The notes under the pieces were generated by a model. The model had not been told where the DNA came from. It searched no databases and saw only the letters and a list, made by a program, of their open reading frames with translations. DNA of 64,000 nucleotides. Source: Luidia sarsii (Eukaryota; Echinodermata; Asteroidea; Paxillosida; Luidiidae). The DNA lies in NCBI GenBank assembly GCA_949987565.1, contig OX465111.1, positions 4,430,590 to 4,494,589 on the forward strand. The letters run 5' to 3'. Position 1 is the stretch's first letter, and the number at the start of each line of letters is the position of its first letter. The translations under genes were made by a program, and so were the position numbers. Positions 25,207 to 37,923 of this stretch are shown here, piece after piece.

Positions 25207-27779
25207 ACTTGAATTACAGCCAAAGATACGAGCGTCCAAAGCAAAGAAATCCACATGTGCAGGTCAGGGAAAGATGAGGAGTAAAGAGAAAACGATCGAT
25301 GGCAAGGATGGGGAAACACACTGCATCGATTTAGTTCATGCAGGAAGTCAAGATATTATGTTCAGGTTGCTTGCTAAGTTTTCTGCAAAAGTGACAGCGT
25401 GGATAACTCGGGACAAATCTGTGCACAGGGTATAGACCGAGGTCTTGCAGGTTGGAGGTACCTCAGTTTACAATATGATCAATGGAAATCATGAAACAGT
25501 CAGTCTAATTGTTAAGGGGTTTGAATAGGCTATCTTGAAGTTATAAAAATCAGATCCCTAATTTTGCTTTATTGATTCTCTACTTATATTTTTGGTAGTC
25601 TTACTAATAGTGGTTTGTCCTCCCATGCGGACAGTCCCCGTGCAGGAGCAAACACCGACTAAGGGCCTGCTCCGTGTCAGAGCAAACTATAGTATTAAGC
25701 TTAACTGAAGACCAACAAAATGCAAATTTTGCATTAAATCATGTTCATTAGTACATCATAATCCCACATCACACGCCATTTGTTGTGCTTCAGTGTTATT
25801 TGACGCTGTTTCTTAATAAAATATCATGCCCGTAGTTATTGAAGGCGCTGTTCTTTACGTCACGAGGGAAGAAAACAAATGTTTTTTTCTCTCCCCGAAA
25901 AGCCCGTATACATTATATCGGAGTAGTTCCCTGACGCGTTCAGTGCGTAATGCACTTTTTTGAGCGCGGCACCAGTCTTCTTTTTTCATGGGAAAAACGT
26001 CATCGAGTGGCTGGACGAGACGTCTTTCCACCAGTTTTTCTCTTCAGAGAATTCTCAGTCGATCATGACAAGGATAGAGATTCAACAGACGGGTACGCGG
26101 TGCAAATCCCTAGGCCTACATGTAGGCCTATGATCTTGAATAGTCTAAGTGAAAAGCACGCTTCGAAGTGGACACTGCACTGGGCGCTTTGACGAGTCTG
26201 ATTATTTTCGAAATAATGACGAAAGCTTCCCGTATTCATTGCAGTTGACCTTCACAAGAATCTATGAACTATAACTTGTACTGCAGCATCACACGCAACT
26301 AGTTCTGTCTTCTCTGGAAGCTAGTTGGGGAGTAGTGAGGAGAGGAATGGGAGGGCTACGTATGTGTCAAGCAGTTCTGTTGAGACAGCGGGCAGGACAA
26401 GGAGGAAGTAGGACAAAACGATTATCCCACTGCGGGATCTTTTCGAAAGTAGTCAAGCTTCACCCAGGAAGGTTGGATTACGGGTACAGGCGATGCATGA
26501 GTGTAACTGGGCTATAGGAATCACTACAGTTGCATGTGGGCATGTTGTTGCATGATTCTAATTTCACACAGAAGCAGTTCGGTGCTGATTACATGTACAG
26601 TGCCACCATTCCAAACGTCGTCCATACACGAAGATCCCGGTTTTCCTTTTTATTTCGGACTCCAATAGATAACCCAGGAGATACGAACTACACGAAGGTC
26701 CTATAACACAAAATAATGGGGCAAAACGGTTTCTCGGTTGACTATCGTTAGCCCGACGACCGACCATCTGGAGTGAGAATTCTTGTACGGTATACTGTAT
26801 ACATTACATTCATCAAAACAAAATGGCGAAGGCCAACTCAACTGCGTCTCGGCTCAGCTATTCTGTTGAACCAGGCCAAGAAATAGAAAATCCAGGTGCT
26901 GGCCATCCTCGGCAGTGTCACTCCGCTCCAGTGATTAGACCAAAGCCGCCGAATGGTGGCGCTGTGTTTATTGTTTGTCCCCCGACGCTCACTGTGTCTG
27001 AATTGGGAGCATTTTCACACAGGTAAAGGAGCATGGCAATTTGCACGATCAAAAAACATGCACCATCATAGCAGTAGTCTGACGTGGTGGGACTTCATAG
27101 ACAAGCAAGTCCCTTTAACTGGGTCAATCGAGCGGACAGGGACAAAATGACACCCGAACATAATTATAAGTCTAAAGAATAAAACGAAAATCAATTTAGA
27201 CTCAGCCTGGGTGGTCATTGCGTCTTGGGCTTTTTTCTTCTTCATTTTATTGAATTAGAGAAACAAGGCCGGGCGTTTTGAACTTGACCATTCTAACGTA
27301 CTCGCACACCAAAGAATTATTGAACTGGATGAATTAAGTATGACCCCCACTTTTCGTTTGACATTGTGATATAATTCGGTTCGATTTTCTAAAATTAACT
27401 AATCTCATTCGGGGTCCATCTGAAGTGAGCCGACCACTTTTCATCGTATTTCTATAGTGCAGTATTTGTAGCCAACTTTATCGAATTTTTAAGCCTTCTC
27501 CCTTTCAGCTTTTCTGAGAATCCTTTGATTTACGATCAGTGCCGTTCTGTGCGTTTAATTGTTTGTTTATCTCAGATTTTGCCAGTGTTATTTTCTCGCC
27601 GCCAGTACAAAAACCTTGCAGTCATCTCGATCCCTCTTATCTGTGTGTTCTCTGAAAACAGGCCCTGGGAGACAGGGAGATATACATAGACACCACAACG
27701 GACGGGATGACTGGCAGAAGCCATCTTACAATGAGTAGAGAGGCAGAGAGATCGTAAGCCCGGCACAAATAACACAAGA
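25207..27779. other. Intergenic DNA, no gene supported
   Basis: Carries a perfect 20-bp palindrome made of two TAGGCCTA octamers at 26111-26130. A 67-codon plus frame at 26823 starts at an AAAATGGCG context but matches nothing known. Confidence 0.5.
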
Positions 27780-28168
27780 CACGAACAAGCTGCTTACCAG
27801 ACAGACAGCTAGATATACTGACTGCCAGACGGACGGACGGATGGGCAGATAGCCAGGTAAGAAAACGGACAGAGGAGCAACGTGCAGACAAACACACAGG
27901 CAACCTAACTAACAAATATTAAGCAGCGGAGAGACGCAGACATACAGACAAACAAACAGAAAGGCAGACAAAAATTGAGGATACAAAGACGCACATGACA
28001 AATACAGCACACTCGCAGACAGATGTACTGACGGTCAGACAGAAAGACAGAAATAAACAGACAGGCTCTTAGAAACACAACCAAACAACTAGTCAGACGC
28101 ACAAACAAAATAGACAAGCGGACACATTAAACAAAGAGACTCCCATAATTATACAGACAGAGGGGGCG
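27780..28168 (+). repeat. Degenerate CAGACA/GACGGACG repeat
   Basis: Purine-rich stretch dominated by ACAGACAGACA, GACGGACGGATG and AACAAACA units with no clean period. Confidence 0.75.
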
Positions 28169-29145
28169 ACGTAAAGAATATCGCTTGTCACACGATGGTA
28201 TTATAATAATATACGAACAAATACAAATTCGACAATCCGGTTTAGTTTAGTTATTATACTGTGGTAGCCGGGAGCAGGCGAGGCAGCTGTTCATCCCGAT
28301 ATATGGACAGGATCGGCCGGCACGGGATGGGACAGATATTAATAACACATTCCTGCGGGCAGGTATAGCGGACGTTCTGACCGGGTCCCTGACTATCGTA
28401 ATCAAGCCTCGCCTTTTAACTAAAGAGAAGAGGTGCTTCTCTCCAGAGCCACGCTGTCCATCTGTTACGAAGTTTGCACAGTCTGGGGTGGGGAAGGTGG
28501 GTACTAGACCTTCCCTAAATGTCCACACTCCTCAAGTATGACAGGGGACTTGAGCTGGCATTATGAGCAATCATCGTCGCATGGCGGGAAGAAAATAGCT
28601 TTAAAAAAAGCCGCTAGCAACTTTGAGCTCGATCATTTAGATTCTGGTGGGTATAATGTTTTCCCAAACACTCTTACGCGGCACTGGGGGAAAAAAAAGT
28701 CGGATTTGATCCGTGGAAGTCAGCAGTGTCAGATTCTGACCCCGGTTGAGATCCCGCTTTGGGGTCCGTTATGTGGATTTGGTGGGGGGTTTTCATTTCC
28801 TATCGGGGATTGACGGATTGGTGGGATGGAGAGAAACAAAGTCATACATTTACTTCAGCCTGATGATGGAAATCCCGCGGAGAGATAATGTATGTATAGT
28901 GAGGACGTACTTAGCGGTCCTTGAGCGAAAGTGAAAAGCACACTGACAAGTATAATGAGACACATACACCTGAAAAATACTGAGAGGAAGATGAGCTGCA
29001 GAAAGATAAGAGTGACTCAGATGTCTAGCCTAAAAGACGAATTATAAGACTCACAGAAGAGTTAAACATCAGGACGGGGGACTGCCTCAAAATATTGAGG
29101 CATAACATGATCATCAAAGTCAAGATACATGGCGAGAGGATTTCC
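28169..29145. other. Intergenic DNA, no gene supported
   Basis: Unique-looking. A 91-codon plus frame at 28538 matches nothing I know. Confidence 0.5.
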
Positions 29146-29240
29146 TCAGTGAATTGTGGGAGTCGACCCCGGGCTTGTCTGTCTTCCGGTGTAAAACACG
29201 CCGTCCATTGCAACGCCAGTCCATTGCAACGCCAACGGAG
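29146..29240 (-). repeat. Dispersed repeat segment (partner of 24500-24565) with a 16-bp duplication
   Basis: The minus strand reads GGAAGACAGACAAGCCC then GGGGTCGACTCCCAC. Just upstream on that strand the 16-mer TGGCGTTGCAATGGAC is present twice in tandem. It abuts the GA-rich tract at 29268-29415. Confidence 0.5.
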
Positions 29241-29267
29241 TGACAGGGAAATGTGGGAAACGGGGGA

Positions 29268-29415
29268 GGGGGGATAGAAAGGGAGGGAGAGAGGGGAGTG
29301 AGGGAGTCAGTTAGAGAGGGGAGAGAGAGGGAGAGAGGGGAGAGACAGAATGAGACAGATAGAGAAATATAAATACAGAAAAAGACAAAGAGAAAGAGAG
29401 AGAAACGGGAAGAAC
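29268..29415 (+). repeat. GGGAGAGA/GACAGA purine microsatellite
   Basis: GGGAGAGAGAGGGAGAG units followed by AGACAGATAGAGAAA and AGAAAGAGAGAGAAA sequence. Confidence 0.92.
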
Positions 29416-30590
29416 GCGATAGATGTGATAATAAGATGGACAGGAAACTCGGCAGACACGAGCCAGCATGCTGCCCAGTTGGGAGAAAAGCCCTTGGTAA
29501 AAGGGACAAATTTCTTTGACAACTGCTGTATAGGTTTCTGTCAGACGAGGAAGAAAATCCCGACAGCGGCACGGCGGCCCGGGCCTGCCCGCTGTGAGGT
29601 TTACCCGAGGAGGTCAAACGACGTACGGAACTGACGGCTCCAACTCACGGGAACGATCGGGTATGAACCTTGGCCGGCGGACACGGCCAAGGTCGCTCCT
29701 CTCCCCGATGGGTCAATAGGTCTGGAGTGCCCACGAGGGGTCGCTGAAGCGTCTGGATATGGTTACCAGTCCGCTGAAGAAATAAAAAGCATCGTTCCTT
29801 CAAACCGAGGTTTAGTGGCTTTCTTCCCTCTTCTCCGCTCAACACATGCGGGCTCACGGCCGTCAATGAACACGGGCCCTTTGGGTCTCACATCTCACCA
29901 TCCCTCCACCGATATCGATGCCCGTGACAGACACCAACGAGGCTTCATCCCTATCGAAATGCTAAAGCACAGATGTTCTAAGATAAAAAATAAAAATCAT
30001 TGAATCACGGGTATTCTTCGCAAAGAATATAAAACAAATTCGATTACGATCCTAAAAATGTAGGTCTTCAACGTGGGGGTCTTTTTTTTCTTCTAAAGGT
30101 TTTATCAATGTGGAATTGGGGCAAGTGGGATGGCTCCAATGTTGTTACCTCCTATCTGTCATGATGCAAAAGCAAGTGCTTACGCTCAGAAACACACAAT
30201 TGATCCTTCAAATGTAGTACTACTAAGTGGTGGATTTAGACCGCACTAAAATTGCTACTGGAATTGACATTGGAGTCTTCATTGGGAGGTTCGAACAAAG
30301 GCCGCTTCTTGGTGAAGTGTCCATCGAATGTGGTTTTTATAGGCAGATCAATACAGCTTGACAAAGTGTCGCCATAGCTGGGGGCCAAGTGGCATCGACA
30401 CTGCTTTGCACAGGTTGACGCAAACCTGATTCATGTTTGGACATTTGAAATAACAACAAGGTATCCATTTGGTTGTTGGTGCTGTTGCTGCTGGCTGTTG
30501 TGGTTACTGGTTGTGGTTGGTTGTTGGTGGTAGTTGTTTTGCTACGGTTCCTACGGTAGCTTTTTCTGCTGTTGTTGCTTCGCTGAGTGC
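29416..30590. other. Intergenic DNA, no gene supported
   Basis: A short perfect hairpin (CCTTGGCCG...CGGCCAAGG with a 7-base loop) lies near 29669-29693. From 30475 the sequence becomes GGTTGTTG-rich and grades into the next array. Confidence 0.5.
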
Positions 30591-30594
30591 GGTT

Positions 30595-31268
30595 GCAGTC
30601 TGTCTGCTGTGCATGGTTACTGTATGTTGCTCTGTCTGCTAAAGTGGCTCTATCTGCTGCAGTTGCTCTGCTGCAGTTGGTATGACTGCTGCATTTGCTC
30701 TATCTGCCGCAGTTGATCTGTATGCTGCAGTTGCTCTATCTGCTTCAGTTGCTCTATCTGCTGCAGTTGCTCTATCTGCTGCAGTTGCTATGACTGCTGC
30801 AGTTGCAATGACTGCTGCAGTTGATCTGTCTGCTGCTGTTGCTAAGTTAGCTGCGGTTGCTCTATCTGCTACAATTGCTGTGTCTACTGTGGTTGCTGCA
30901 GTTGCTCTGTCTTCTGCAGTTGCTCTGTGTGCCGCGATTGCTGTCTGCTGCGGTCACGGTGTCTGTTGTGGTTACTGTCTGCTGCAGTTGCTCTGAATCT
31001 GCTGCGGTTGCTGTGTCTGCTGCGGTTGCTGTGTCTGCTGCGGTTGCTCTGTCCGTTCTACAGTTGCTGTATCTGCTACAGTTGCTGTGTCTGCTGCAGT
31101 TGCTGTGTCTGCTGCGGTTGTCTGTCCATTCTACAGTTGCTGGGTCTGCTAAAGTTGCTGTGTCTGCTGCAGTCGCTATGTCTGCTGCGGTTGCTGTGTC
31201 TGCTGCGGTTGGTGCAGTTGCTGCGTCTGCTGCGGTTGCTCTGTTAGCTAGGGTTGCAGTTGTTATTG
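30595..31268 (+). repeat. 18-bp minisatellite, about 35 copies, open in frame
   Basis: The unit is GTTGCTCTATCTGCTGCA with variants (GTGTCTGCTGCG, ATGACTGCTGCA). Plus frames at 30682-30996 and 30857-31294 encode repeats of Val-Ala-Leu-Ser-Ala-Ala type; the minus strand is also open. The unit length explains the open frames. It has no start context, flanking exon or secretion signal that would support a silk- or glue-like protein. Confidence 0.95.
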
Positions 31269-32999
31269 GTGGTGAGATGTCAAGCAAATCTTAAATTCCA
31301 CTTGGCCCTCCACGTATTACGTGAGCACCGGGATTAATCCATAAGTGCTCTTATCGTCAGCGTTAATCACATACGGGCATCAGTCGAATTCCGATTTTGA
31401 AATGGTCAGATGCTTCAGCATGGCGTTTACATTCCTTACGGAAACAAGTCTAATTCCCGGACGTCTCAGGCACACGCAAAAATACACGCACGTACGTAGC
31501 TCAGTTGCCCGCCTTTTTTTATCTATATAGTATGCATATAATAAGGCACAGTACAGACCACTACGCCATGGGCAACTGTGTTCAATTTCGAGGAATTAAA
31601 TTCCGACAATGCACCGCACACTCGCCAAGGAACTTCTCGGCGGGACTCGTTATCGTACGCGGCCCTTATATCGCACGGGCCCGAGTAGGGAAAGGTATAG
31701 GGAGGGGAGCAGTCACTGGCCGCCGGTCACTCCATGACGCAGTGCTCTCGATGTTTACGGAATAGCTTCGATGGAGAGGGGGGAAAGGATGGGAATGGAA
31801 GAGACGACCCCAAATAAATTGCCAATTCGACACATCCACGCGACGAAGGCACGTCCCATTCCCTTCAGTGAATTGACCCCCTCCCCCTCGTCCCCCCTCT
31901 CTCTCTCTCTCCTTTCATCCTCAGAGCTCATTAATTTTCATCTTTTCATCCGGTTAAGTGTCTTGATCTAATTCCCAGGATATACGCGTTTCGTAGGAAC
32001 TCTAGCGCGGCCCGTGTAGAGCGAATCAGACCTATTCTAGTCCTTCTTGTTTACCTTTCAGTCGACCGTTCATGTCCACGTATCGGAGGTAGTCTCCCGC
32101 CCGCTTCATCTTTTATGATTACTGTTGTTGTTCCCATTTGGTTGTTTTCACGCCCCGAATAGACGTGCCGGTTTGTGCCCCACTCCCAGCTCTGAGGACC
32201 GCGCCGACTAAAAACGGGTAACTGGGGTTTGGGTGGCTCCTTCCCCAGAGTGTCCCCCGAATACCGTCGGCACTCCGTCAAGGATGTTATTATGCAAGTT
32301 CGGTATTGTTTTAGCCGCAGGGGCAGACATATCCACCCCACCCTCATCTGAGGTGAATCAGAAGACGCGAGAGGTGGGGGGGAATCGGAACAAATCTCCT
32401 CGCTTGGGGGAAAAGAGGGTAGCGAAGGAGAGGGAAAGAGCAAATTGAAAGCCTATTTGAGCGCGTACCGAAGTGGTCATTCAGATGATGTCTCGGTCGC
32501 TTTTTGACCCGCTCCGGGGGAAACTACTCTAGATATGGCTCTTTCGAGAGAGTATCGCGCGCGGGGCGCCCTTGAACGGAACGGTAAACGAATGAGAGTG
32601 CAACGAAAATGTAGCCGCATTGTTTTGAGAAATACGGGCTGCATTATGGGCTCAGTGAAACGCCTTGTGAATCAGTCTTTTCAATCCTGGAGGGCTGAAT
32701 GGTATGTTTGCTAGTTAAGAACACAAACACACAGCCACTGCTATATTGAAATCATTCCTCCCGCCACAATGTGAATCATGCTCGAGATACGCCCTACCGA
32801 GCTATCGCCGTCCACAAAACAAAACCTTTCTGCAAACCGAAGGCCGACCACTGTCGCGTGGTATCGTTTTCCAGGCTATCGTTGTGGCCAATATATTAAA
32901 TTAATCCCGATGTGGGAGAGACAGGAACGATACACCTAATAGCACATTATTATTTTTTTCGGGAGGTTGGAAGAGGGAGAGTTAATTGGAAGGGGAGAG
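31269..32999. other. Intergenic DNA, no gene supported
   Basis: CpG-rich unique sequence with a short CT run at 31895-31915. No recognisable protein or RNA. Confidence 0.5.
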
Positions 33000-33285
33000 A
33001 GACAGGGAGGAGAGAGCGAGAGATAGATGAGAGAGGAGTCTCAGAGAGAGAGAGAAAACGAGAGAGAATGGGGAGAGAGATATAGATACGGGAGAGAGGG
33101 AGGGGAGAGAGAAAGAACGAGGAAAGAGGAGAGAGGGGAGGAGGGAGAGGGGAGGAGAGAGAAAGGTGGCAGGGAGGCTGGGAAGGAAGGAGGGAAGGAA
33201 GGGAAATTGAAGACAGAGTGGCCGGGAGAGGATGAGTGTGTACGAGAGAGGGTGAGAATGAGGAAGGAAGAGCAAGAAACACGAT
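33000..33285 (+). repeat. GAGAGA/GGAAGG purine tract
   Basis: Degenerate GGGAGAGAGA and AGGAAGGAAGGG units. Frames of 80-120 codons on either strand are artefacts. Confidence 0.92.
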
Positions 33286-33679
33286 GCAAACAAAGGAGAC
33301 CGATCCCGTCGGTCTATAAAGAAATGAGAAAATGTTTAACCCCCTCTGTCCTCCCGCCTATTCTTCTTCCATTGTGTTGCGCTGAATAGGATATAGCGCT
33401 GGTCCCATAATGAATTGGATGGAAAGGCAAACCATTGGGATACTAGTGGACGGACCGCAGCGTCCTGGGGACTGAGTTGCGCAGCCTTGAACCCGACTGG
33501 GGGAGAAGTGAAGGAACAACCAAGAAGCAGAGATTGTATCTTTGTCAGGGAAGGCAACCCCCCCCCCCCCGCACCTGGAGTCCGCCTTATCGGATCGCAT
33601 TTCATTATTATCATGAGATTGCTATGATTACTTTATTATAATTTTATTCTTAATGGTGTAGTATCCACTATAGTGAAAG
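33286..33679. other. Intergenic DNA with a poly-C run
   Basis: A C14-like homopolymer lies at 33559-33572. No gene is supported. Confidence 0.5.
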
Positions 33680-34740
33680 TCATGGCCGGTGTGGTTGTCG
33701 ATGGTGTCATCATCATCATACTCTTTATCACCGTCATCGCCACCAACCTCATCAATACGGGCAGAGTGCTCACTGCTCGAAACATTGAGTTACCGGCGTT
33801 TTTCATTGCCATACTCTTCGACTGGGATGTCTTACAATGCGTCACCGCAGACTTGCCCCATCACAAAAGGAAAAACACCGTCACCGCCAACCTCAAGTTC
33901 ATTCCTTCCTCACCACAATCACCACTGTCACTATCACCACCACCATCGACTTCACCACCACCCATTGTACTCACATGATCACGAGCGACACTACAATCCC
34001 CATCGCCGTGTTTCACCACGACCATGATGACTATCAGTGTAATTAACAGCACCACCACCAACAACACCACCACTAACAACACCACCACCAGCACCACCAC
34101 CACAACCACCAACAGCGCCAACACAATCACCACCAATACCATCATCAGCAACACCACCACCACCAACAACACCATGACCAACAACACCACCACCAGCAAC
34201 AGCGCCAAAACCATCACCACCAATACCATCATCAGCAACACCACTATCGCCAGCAACACCATGACTAACAATACCACCACCAACAGCAGCACCACCACCA
34301 GCACCACCATCACCACTAACACCGTCATCAGCAACATCATCATCAGCACAACAATCGCCAGCAACACCACGACTAACAACACCACCACCAGCAACACCAC
34401 AACCAGCAACAGCGCCAACACCATCACCACCAATACCATCACTACTAACAACACCACCACCAGCACCACCACCACAACCAGCAACAGCGCCAACACAATC
34501 ACCACCAATACCATCACTACTAACAACACCACCACCAGCACCACCACCACAACCAGCAACAGCGCCAACACCATCACCACCAATACCATCATCAGCAACA
34601 CCACCAGCACCAACAACAACACCACAACACCACCACCACGACCATCACCACCACAACCACCACCACCAACACCAACAACACCACAACAACACCACCACCA
34701 CCACCATGCACCACCATCGTCATCAACACCTTCACCACCG
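33680..34740 (+). repeat. ACC/AAC/ATC trinucleotide-based array with 75-bp higher-order period
   Basis: The core at 34040-34720 is ACCACCACCAGCAAC-type sequence. AACAGCGCCAACAC starts at 34408, 34483 and 34558, exactly 75 bp apart, with related copies at 34111 and 34198 (87 bp apart). The left part (33680-34030) is more degenerate. Frames of 283 codons (plus, Thr/Asn/Ser) and 303 codons (minus, Val/Leu) are both uninterrupted, showing that openness here reflects codon-sized units, not selection for a protein. Confidence 0.94.
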
Positions 34741-35499
34741 TTACGAATGGAACAACGACCACAACTCCACATCCTCTATAATGATATCCTCCTCATGCAC
34801 CCCATCCTCAGCATCTTCGTCATTACATTGTCATCATCGTTTCCTCATTATTTAACACCATTTCCTCATGCATAGCATCTGCCGTGGTAATGAACGCACT
34901 ACGCGGGCAATACAATTACTTCAATGCAGCGTTTTATTGTGAGAATGCCTCGCAATAATTGAATGACTCCGGGCTCCGTGCTAGCGCCGAGGTATTTGCT
35001 TTTTTTTTCTAATTACACGGAGCATTTTTTTTTTTCACCGGGTCGACTCGCAATCGCCGATACAACAAAACTAAATATCCAGCCCGCACAATTCTGGTGC
35101 TTCCTCCATAATGGCCGCCTGCGATGGGAATTCACACGCGAGGCTAGATGCAAAATAATCACTGCTTGTTGGTTTGTAAATGGCTCCTCTCAATCGGGTC
35201 TGGGGAGGGGAGGGGGGGCCATGACCCCCACTTACCCAAACCATTCTGACGTCTTCGGCAAAAGAAAGAAAGCAGATGGGAGCACTTTCTTGGTTTATTT
35301 AATTCAAAGTAGCCATGGATGGGACGTCGTGGTAAACGTCATTTCGACTTACCTAAGGCAATTAATCCGAACTTGAGCTTGGCACCTTCCAACGGCCGTC
35401 CAACGCAGCGTCGTCTCACACGGGTATATCCATTGGTCAAAGCACTCTTCACTGGGTATTCCATAAGACAACATACATTCACGGGCAAGGGATAATTGC
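34741..35499. other. Intergenic DNA, no gene supported
   Basis: No recognisable feature other than T-runs near 35000 and 35025. Confidence 0.5.
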
Positions 35500-37320
35500 T
35501 TCGATTTCTTTCTTTGATGTCTCCTTCCCGCTTATCTGGCACCGTGCGTTTGGCCACTCGCTCGGCGGTGGGGCTCCGGCCCAGCTGACAAGCCGATTCA
35601 CGCTGCCCGCGATGCCCGCTGTTATTTCCTGGCACGGCGCACTGGGCACGAGCAAGCAAACAGCGAGCACATTCGTGATAATCCACAAGCGGTCACTGGC
35701 GACGACTGAGCTTTCGCCGTTTCCTTCTCCCGCCCTGACTCCTTTCCGCTCTCTCTCTCTTCACTCTCTCTTTCTCTCTTTCTACGTCCCGCCCCTTATC
35801 CTCGATGCGCGCTATTGGTAAGACGCCGAATTACCAAGTGTTTCTGGGTTACTGAGTGACATCATTCCGATGCAATTTATGCAGTATTTGGCGCGACACC
35901 TGTAATTGAATCAGTCAAAGTTGACTGTGTCGCTGAGTGGTGGCACACCACACGAGCGCACAAAGGGCAAACGCAGAGGAGAGGGAGGGGCAGAGGGGCA
36001 GGGGGCGCCCGAAGAAGGCAAGAGAGGAGGAGACCTGCCATAGAGAGTGTGGGGGAGTGGAAAGGGATATCGGTGGAAGACTAGCAAACAACCAGGCAAG
36101 CAACCCACGACGAAGGAGGAGGGAGCGGAGTACACATTTTGCAAAGGATTCGAGACGGCACGCCGACGCAAGACGGTCCGACTGTCGAGGGGCAGACGCG
36201 CGCTGGACGGGGACGGACCGGGGTCGACCTCGCCAGGCACCACCGTGTCGAGCACCACGACCCCTCCGAGTTCTACCGCTCACTCCCGGTACCCTTCGCC
36301 AACGGAAACAAAAAAAATACAGAAATCAAAAAGTGCGGACGGGAAGGCTCGTGTAGGCGAAAGTGTCGCGTTTCATCCGAGGCTCAGGGCGACTAAAGGC
36401 GGGTTAATCCCCCCACCTCCAGGCCAATACACACCGGGGCGACGGGTGGCGCTGGCCAGATCCCCGAGTAGTAGCTGGTCGTCCGGGAGAGACCAAAGAC
36501 AGTGAGTGAGCGAGAGGGGGGAAAAATACAGGTTAAGCTATAATCTGCGTTTACTGGGACAGAGCCATGACAGCCGGAGGTCGCCACACCAGTCGGTCCA
36601 TCGACGGTCGATAGAAACAGACGGCAAGATGGTAATGAGGGAGGGGGAGCACGCGGACAGGACGATGCTGCAGAATGCCTTCCTGGGCCTGGTGAAGAGC
36701 GAGCCAGAGCAGATCGGAAGAAAACAGACAGAATCATCCGCATGCCAATAAACAGGAATTCCAACCTCCGCTCGGGAGGGGGAAAAAAGCGAGTATAAGC
36801 ATCCCAGGCGCTCAAGCCGACCGAGAGAGGAACGAGGGAGAGAGACACGCCCAACGGCTGCCACTGGAAATTCCTCCTTCAGTACTACCGAAATGGTTTC
36901 CGGTTCTGTCCCTCTAATATTTGAGTGAGAGCAGTTTGCCCTCGTCACATAGTCATCCAGGTCGCACGCGCACGTGCCTCCTTTGTTTTAAGGGATTGCA
37001 CTAATCCTGGTCGAGCTACGAGCGGATGGATTGTGACAGTGAGGGAGAGAGGAGGGGGAGGAAGAAAGAGGAGGCGTGTCCCTCTGCCTGCCCGTACGTG
37101 GGAGGGCAACGTCGTGCACAGTTTCCGCCGATTCACACCCGTTTGGACGTGACGTGCGCGCGTCCCGTCCCGTCCCGCCCCGATCAGTTTCCGGCGTAAA
37201 ACCCGTCACACGCCGGACTCTATAGTCCGTGATTATGCGCCTCGCTCGCCGCGGTGCGTCCACACCGGCTTGCTGCGATTCGCGGTCAACTCTGGCTGCT
37301 ATTCAACGCTGAGGGCGCTC
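35500..37320. promoter_or_regulatory. CpG- and GC-dense block, candidate promoter or unmethylated island
   Basis: The stretch is the most GC- and CpG-dense part of the window, with a GC-box-like series (CCCGTCCCGTCCCGCCCC) at 37164-37181, TGACGTGCG at 37149 and a small hairpin at 37213-37229. Several frames of 80-150 codons overlap on both strands; none is recognised. A 5' UTR or first exon of an unknown gene is possible. CT- and GA-rich patches at 35748-35790 and 37040-37070 contribute to the composition. Confidence 0.35.
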
Positions 37321-37489
37321 TCCCTCCCCTAGATGTTGCAGCGCGTACGTCCACGCAGTGCCGGGGTGTAGAATGGAAAGAGGCAAATTATTGCCTGACT
37401 GCGGACAAGATTTAACGAGTATTAGCTACGATCCATGGTTTTCTTCACACATTATGAGCTGCCACTTTAAAAGCAAAACAAACCGCTGT

Positions 37490-37625
37490 GTGTGTCTCTT
37501 TCTGTTTCTCTTTCTCTGTCTCGGCCTCGTTTTCTCTCACTCTACTCTTTCCCTCTTCTTCCCCCTCTCAGTCTCTCGCTGTCTCTGCATTTCTGCCTCT
37601 GTGACTGTATCTCTTGCTCTCTCAA
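37490..37625 (+). repeat. CT-rich microsatellite
   Basis: TCTCTTTCTGTTTCTCTTTC and TCTCTGTCTCGG type units. Confidence 0.85.
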
Positions 37626-37923
37626 AACACGTGACTAATCGGTTTATGCCAACTCGACTAAAAGTCGCTTCTGCGAGGGTGCCACGTCATTCTACTTTAA
37701 GTAGCGTATATCCGTCAAAATAGCGGATATCGCAGTGTGAATGGGAGAGGACTGCTGAAGTCCATCGGGAAAGGCGGTTGGGCGTTCGGGTGGTGGTATC
37801 AAGAAGCGTATCTGGCGGATATTAACCGATATACAACGCGTACTGTGCGATAAAGCACACCTCCCGTTACTGGTCATGAACGCGTAGTCAGTCGTCTCAC
37901 AGTGCACTCTGCAATCGACTGAA

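Noticed and set aside
33861..34875. Thr/Asn-rich (plus) and Val/Leu-rich (minus) frames of 283 and 303 codons
   Set aside because: Both are produced by codon-sized repeat units; opposite-strand openness over the same bases argues against either being a gene.
36506..36751. 81-codon plus frame ending with a plausible-looking acidic/KSEPEQ segment
   Set aside because: The Lys-Ser-Glu-Pro motif is reminiscent of sumoylation sites in nuclear receptors, but there is no DNA-binding domain or splice evidence nearby.
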